Origin: Scleromatobacter sp045810265
GTDB taxonomy: Bacteria > Pseudomonadota > Gammaproteobacteria > Burkholderiales > Burkholderiaceae_C
Direction of reading: 5' to 3'
DNA length: 11,045 nucleotides
Assembly: GCA_045810265.1 (NCBI GenBank)
Contig: JBJMWF010000498.1
Span: 1 to 11,045 of the forward strand
This document shows positions 7,417 to 11,045 of the stretch, piece by piece. Numbering within the stretch: the stretch's first letter is position 1; the number at the start of each line of letters is the position of its first letter. The position numbers and the translations under genes are program-made. The notes under the pieces were generated by a model. It did not search any database. It saw only the letters and a program-made list of their open reading frames with translations, and was not told where the DNA came from.

Positions 7417-7436
7417 GCACAACCGCAAGGTGTCAA
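7408..7436 (-). promoter_or_regulatory. Sigma70-type promoter for the DUF1302-DUF1329-YCF48-RND operon
   Basis: On the minus strand a perfect -35 box TTGACA (7436..7431) is followed after exactly 17 bases by CAGAAT (7413..7408), which matches the -10 consensus at four of six positions. Transcription would start near 7402-7400, leaving a leader of about 145 bases before the DUF1302 ATG. It is the best promoter match seen in the gap, and it lies directly upstream of the operon it would drive. Confidence 0.65.
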
Positions 7437-7541
7437 CCGCTGAACGACCCGTAGTCACCCTAGGCGCCAGCTTCAGCGGCTGACAGCGCTTCCCACTCGA
7501 CATCTGGCCGTGTCACGCGGCCTGCCGCAGCACCGCGTCAC

Positions 7542-7563
7542 GACAGAATGTCCAAGTTCTGAC
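7542..7563. repeat. Inverted repeat GACAGAA-N8-TTCTGAC, possible regulator site
   Basis: The seven-base arms match with one mismatch around an eight-base spacer. The dyad lies about 140-160 bases upstream of the predicted start of the envelope operon and 56 bases beyond the crotonase stop codon. It could be an activator site. Chance occurrence is possible at this arm length. Confidence 0.35.
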
Positions 7564-7571
7564 CGACTAAT

Positions 7572-7593
7572 GACGTTCGCATTATCAAACGTC
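7572..7593. repeat. Inverted repeat GACGTT-N10-AACGTC, possible regulator site
   Basis: Two perfect six-base arms flank a ten-base AT-rich spacer. Its centre is 30 bases from that of the neighbouring dyad, close to three helical turns. It starts about 25 bases past the crotonase stop, so it may instead be a weak transcript-end hairpin, but no T-run follows. Confidence 0.35.
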
Positions 7594-7618
7594 GTTCTCT
7601 TTAGACTACAAACAGTGC

Positions 7619-8503
7619 TCAATCGAGCGGGCGCACCTTGACTTGCCCATCGCCAAAAGCCTCGTCACGATTGCCCAGCGCCGTCTTGAGCCCGTGTTCG
7701 GCCATGTCGCTTCGGAACTGGGTGCGCCGCGGGCCACGCGAGAGGTGGGCGCGCGCATCCAGCTCGCAGGCGATGCGCTGCATGGTGCGTGCGCCCTGCA
7801 GCTCCAGCGACAGGTTGACCACGCGCTTGTGCGCCGCGAGCAGTTCGGCGTCCACCAGCGCGACGCGGCGCGCCAGCGCGTCGACGGCCTGCACCAGTTC
7901 ACCGGCCGGCACCGACTCCATCACCAGGCCGATGCGCGCGGCGTCGCGCCCGCTGATCCAGTCCCCGGTCATCAGCAGCCGCTTGGCCCATTGCGGCCCG
8001 CAGTGGTAGAGGAACATGTTCTGCGGCGGCGTGCCGTTGGCCCGTGCGGCCGGAAAGCCGATGCGGGCGTCGTCGGCGGCCACGACCATGTCGCACATCA
8101 GGGCCAGGTCGGTGCCGCCGGCCAGGCAATTGCCCTGCACCTGGGCGATGACGGGCTTGTGCAGGTCGAACATCGCGATGGTCTTCTTCTGGGTCTGTTC
8201 CAGCTGCCAGCAGTCGTCGTCGAGGGTCCCGTTGGCCGATCGGTAGGCCGGTTCATCGGCGCCGCCCTGCCCTGCGTAGGCACCAGCCAGGTCATAGCCG
8301 GCGCAGAAGTCCTTGCCCTCGCCGGCCAGCACGATGGCGTGCACGTCCGTGCGGTCGTCGGCCTCCAGCAGGGCATCGGCCAGTTCCGCCAGGGTCGCCG
8401 GCGTCAGGGCGTTGCGCTTGGCGGGGCGATCCAGCGTGATGCGGGCGACGCGGTGCGCGACCTCGAAACGCAGGGTGTCGGTCGTCGTCAGCCATTTGGC
8501 CAT
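7619..8503 (-). CDS. Crotonase-fold (enoyl-CoA hydratase/isomerase family) protein, 294 aa
   Basis: This is a cytoplasmic acyl-CoA enzyme of the crotonase superfamily. The CoA-binding and oxyanion-hole elements are in order: LDRPAKRNAL (24-33), GKDFCAGYDL (63-72) and QGNCLAGGTDLALMCD (123-138). The C-terminal helical part is a little longer than in typical 260-residue hydratases. The two glutamates that hydrate the double bond in rat crotonase (E144, E164) align with D132 and A152 here, where the stretch reads IGFPAARANGTPP. Ordinary enoyl-CoA hydratase activity is therefore doubtful; isomerase, thioesterase-like or ring-opening hydrolase chemistry is possible, and the name should stay generic. 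The ATG at 8503 has a strong AAGGAG site about 6 bases upstream. It lies 19 bases after the SDR gene and is the last gene of the catabolic operon. The fold is certain, the reaction is not. Confidence 0.92.
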   Translation of the reverse strand: MAKWLTTTDTLRFEVAHRVARITLDRPAKRNALTPATLAELADALLEADDRTDVHAIVLAGEGKDFCAGYDLAGAYAGQGGADEPAYRSANGTLDDDCWQLEQTQKKTIAMFDLHKPVIAQVQGNCLAGGTDLALMCDMVVAADDARIGFPAARANGTPPQNMFLYHCGPQWAKRLLMTGDWISGRDAARIGLVMESVPAGELVQAVDALARRVALVDAELLAAHKRVVNLSLELQGARTMQRIACELDARAHLSRGPRRTQFRSDMAEHGLKTALGNRDEAFGDGQVKVRPLD

Positions 8504-8522
8504 GTGTGTCTCCTTGTCCGCG

Positions 8523-9218
8523 TCAAAGACGGCCCGTCACCGGGATGCCCGCGCCGGTGACCGCGCGCGCGGCATCGGACAACAGGAAGGCCACGACATC
8601 GGCCAGCGCCTGCGGTGCCACCCAGCGCGATGCGTCCGCGCCGGGCATGTCGGCCCGATTGGCGGCCGTGTCGATGATCCCGGGAAGCACGGCGTTGACG
8701 GTGAGGCCGCGCTCCTTCGTTTCTTCCGCCAAGGCCTCGGTCAGCCGCAGCACCGCCGACTTGGAGGCCGCATACGCCCCCATCCCCGCGCCGGCCTTGG
8801 CAGCCGCCGCGGCCCCGACATTGACGATACGCCCATCCGGGCGATTCAGCAGATGCGGCAGACAGGCCTTGCAGGCATGCAGCGCCGTCTTGAGGTTGAG
8901 CGCATGCATCAGGTCCCAGGTGGCGGGATCGCCGGCTTCCAGGGTCTCCCAGCGGAAGCCGCCGGCGATGTTGACCAGGCCGTCGATCGCTCCGGTGAGC
9001 GCCACCACCTCGGCGACCATGGCTTGGGTGGCGGCCAGGTCCGTGAGGTCGACGCCCGCCAGGGTCAGGCCGACCTGCGGTCGATTGCGCAGGAACGTCG
9101 GCAGGGCGGCGGCGGCATCGACGCGGACCACGCGCGCGCCGCGGTCTTCCAGCGTCTGTGCCACCACGCGGCCCAGGGCGCCGAAGGCACCCGTGACGAT
9201 GACGATGCGGTCTTTCAT
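8523..9218 (-). CDS. Short-chain dehydrogenase/reductase (SDR), 231 aa
   Basis: This is an NAD(P)-dependent oxidoreductase with a Rossmann fold. Visible elements are the dinucleotide loop TGAFGALG (9-16), an acidic D34 at the end of the second strand (favouring NAD(H)), NIAGG (83-87), the structural Asn at N108, YAASK (149-153, catalytic Tyr149 and Lys153) and NAVLPGIIDT (175-184). The usual catalytic serine 13 residues before the Tyr is A136, inside a run of alanines (VGAAAAAKAGAGMG). The GALG loop and the missing serine recall dihydropteridine reductase-like SDRs. In this operon the expected job is oxidation of a (3R)-hydroxyacyl-CoA made by the MaoC protein, as in the MFE-2 dehydrogenase domain; this is inferred from neighbours. 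GGAGA stands 7 bases before the ATG. The gene follows the hydratase by 49 bases and precedes the crotonase gene by 19. Length is slightly short for the family but complete. Confidence 0.92.
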   Translation of the reverse strand: MKDRIVIVTGAFGALGRVVAQTLEDRGARVVRVDAAAALPTFLRNRPQVGLTLAGVDLTDLAATQAMVAEVVALTGAIDGLVNIAGGFRWETLEAGDPATWDLMHALNLKTALHACKACLPHLLNRPDGRIVNVGAAAAAKAGAGMGAYAASKSAVLRLTEALAEETKERGLTVNAVLPGIIDTAANRADMPGADASRWVAPQALADVVAFLLSDAARAVTGAGIPVTGRL

Positions 9219-9267
9219 GTCGATGTCTCCAGCGGGTTGGAGGCGTGGCCAGGCCTCGGGCAGCGTC

Positions 9268-10137
<870 letters not shown>

Positions 10138-10145
10138 GGGCCGTC

Positions 10146-11045
10146 CTAGAGGGTCTCTTCGGTGCCGAGGATCAGCAGCGCTTCGTGCGACAGCTCGCCG
10201 CCGTTGCCCTGCGCGATCGCCAGCTTCGCGCCGGCCACCTGCCGCTCGCCGGCGCTGCCGGCCAACTGGCGCGCGGCCTCGACGATGGTGAACAGCCCGT
10301 ACATGCCCGGATGCACGCAGGACAAGCCGCCGCCGTTGGTGTTGACGGCCAGTTCGCCGCCGGGCGCGATGCGGCCGCCCTGGACGAACGCGCCGCCCTC
10401 GCCCTTGGCGCAGAAACCCAGGTCCTCCAGGAACAGGATGGTGTTGATGGTGAAGGCGTCGTAGACCTCGACGACGTCGATGTCCTGCGCCTTCACGCCG
10501 GCCTGCGCGTAGGCGCGCGGCGCCGCCTGCGCCAGCGCGGTGACGGTCAGGTCGGCCATGCCGGCGATCTCGCGATGCGTGGTGCCCTGGGCGCCGGCGA
10601 GCACGTAGACCGGCCGCTCGCAACGGTCGCGCGCGACGTCGGCGCGCGTCATCACCACGGCGGCGGCGCCATCGGTCACCAGGCAGCAGTCGCGCACCCC
10701 GAAGGGATCGGCCACCAGGCGAGCGGCGCAATAGTCCTCGAGCGTCAGTGGCTCGCGCGAGAAGGCCTCGGGATTGAGCTGCGCCCATTGCCGCGCCGCC
10801 ACGGCCACGGCGCCCAGCTGCTCCTTGGTCGTGCCGTAGCGATGCATGTGACGCGCCGCCGCCAGCGCGTACGACGAGATCGGCCGCAGCGGCCGGTAAG
10901 GCGACTCCCACGGCGAGGGCCGCGAGGCCTGCACCAGCTTGCCGGTGCTGCTGCGCTGGTTGCTGCCGTAGGCGATCAGGGCGACGTCGCACAGGCCGGC
11001 ATCGAGCGCCATGGCCGCCAGCATCGCGTGCACCTGGAACGAGGA
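10146..11045 (-). CDS. Thiolase-fold protein, SCP-x / lipid-transfer type, C-terminal 299 residues (5' end outside window)
   Basis: The frame is open at the right edge (first codons read SSFQVHAML), so about 90-100 N-terminal residues are missing for a family of roughly 390. A GTG at 11033 lies mid-fold and is not the start. The C-terminal domain shows AVNTNGGGLSCVHPGMYGLF, whose His replaces that of the GHPxGxTG thiolase motif, and ends GNGGELSHEALLILG, where ordinary thiolases have the CxG cysteine. The residue aligning with the nucleophilic Cys of canonical thiolases seems to be the first visible Ser (by spacing to ALDAG). This is the pattern of SCP-x-like, Ltp-type proteins, some of which are thiolases and some retro-aldolases acting on sterol side chains. 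It probably cleaves or primes a 3-oxo- or 3-hydroxyacyl-CoA made by the downstream enzymes. The stop at 10146 is 8 bases from the MaoC start, so they share a transcript. No DUF35 partner gene is visible. Confidence 0.92.
   Translation of the reverse strand, partial: SSFQVHAMLAAMALDAGLCDVALIAYGSNQRSSTGKLVQASRPSPWESPYRPLRPISSYALAAARHMHRYGTTKEQLGAVAVAARQWAQLNPEAFSREPLTLEDYCAARLVADPFGVRDCCLVTDGAAAVVMTRADVARDRCERPVYVLAGAQGTTHREIAGMADLTVTALAQAAPRAYAQAGVKAQDIDVVEVYDAFTINTILFLEDLGFCAKGEGGAFVQGGRIAPGGELAVNTNGGGLSCVHPGMYGLFTIVEAARQLAGSAGERQVAGAKLAIAQGNGGELSHEALLILGTEETL

Larger units (their letters stand above)
7257..7618. other. Intergenic regulatory region between the catabolic and envelope operons
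   Basis: This 362-base stretch carries no credible gene on either strand. Two patches are visibly poorer in GC than their surroundings (about 7385-7420 and 7560-7618). In minus-strand order it contains the 3' end region of the catabolic operon with two dyads (7593-7572 and 7563-7542), a GC-rich inverted repeat with six-base arms (7515-7520 with 7533-7538), a sigma70-type promoter overlapped by a palindrome, and a leader of about 145 bases ending in the DUF1302 ribosome site. No T-tailed intrinsic terminator is seen behind the crotonase gene, so some read-through or Rho-dependent termination is possible. The other gaps in the window are all shorter than 60 bases. Confidence 0.8.

Noticed and set aside
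7257..7436. Upstream extension of the DUF1302 frame to 7436
   Set aside because: It would bury the signal peptide, add a basic Arg-rich leader, and run through the predicted promoter. AGGAGA before 7256 fixes the start.
7515..7538. GC-rich inverted repeat (ACGCGG with CCGCGT) as a terminator behind the crotonase gene
   Set aside because: The arms are only six bases, the loop is long, and there is no T-tail.
9240..9257. Near-palindrome GAGGCGTGGCCAGGCCTC in the MaoC-SDR gap
   Set aside because: It has one mismatched pair but is GC-rich, lies inside an operon without a promoter match, and may well be chance in this base composition.
10138..10992. Upstream extension of the MaoC frame to 10992
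   Set aside because: The added residues are an Arg/Gly-rich shadow of the thiolase gene. The real start at 10137 has its own AGGA site and the proper family N-terminus.

Overview
The window is GC-rich, gene-dense and coded entirely on the minus strand, with typical Shine-Dalgarno sites and tight gene spacing. The protein families and base composition suggest a high-GC proteobacterium. A betaproteobacterium of the Burkholderiales is my best guess, but there is no rRNA or other marker, so this is an impression only. Read in the direction of transcription (right to left), there are two transcription blocks separated by one regulatory gap.

Block 1 (11045 to 7619) is a lipid-CoA catabolic operon. 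Its genes are a thiolase-fold protein of the SCP-x/lipid-transfer type (cut by the right edge), a double-hotdog MaoC-type (R)-hydratase with an intact catalytic motif, a short-chain dehydrogenase/reductase, and a crotonase-fold protein. Together they resemble a beta-oxidation cycle of the peroxisomal MFE-2/SCPx kind, used elsewhere for branched or sterol-like side chains. An acyl-CoA dehydrogenase and a CoA ligase would have to lie outside the window. Three of the four enzymes lack textbook catalytic residues, so the exact reactions are uncertain.

The gap (7618 to 7257) is the only intergenic stretch above 300 bases. It holds a well-formed sigma70-type promoter on the minus strand (TTGACA, 17-base spacer, CAGAAT). 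Its -10 box is embedded in a 16-base near-perfect palindrome, which looks like a repressor site. Two further dyads lie upstream, and a predicted leader of about 145 bases lies downstream.

Block 2 (7256 to 1) is an envelope operon. Its genes are a DUF1302 outer-membrane beta-barrel candidate, a DUF1329 periplasmic protein, a YCF48/BNR-repeat periplasmic protein, an MMPL/RND inner-membrane transporter, and the N-terminal part of a carboxymuconolactone-decarboxylase-like protein that runs off the left edge. A GC-rich hairpin separates the DUF1329 and YCF48 genes. The YCF48 and RND genes overlap by ATGA and are probably translationally coupled.

The working hypothesis is that block 2 encodes a trans-envelope machine moving a hydrophobic substrate or product, and that block 1 metabolises its CoA ester. 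The substrate cannot be read from the sequence. No tRNA, rRNA, CRISPR array, insertion sequence or prophage gene was seen.
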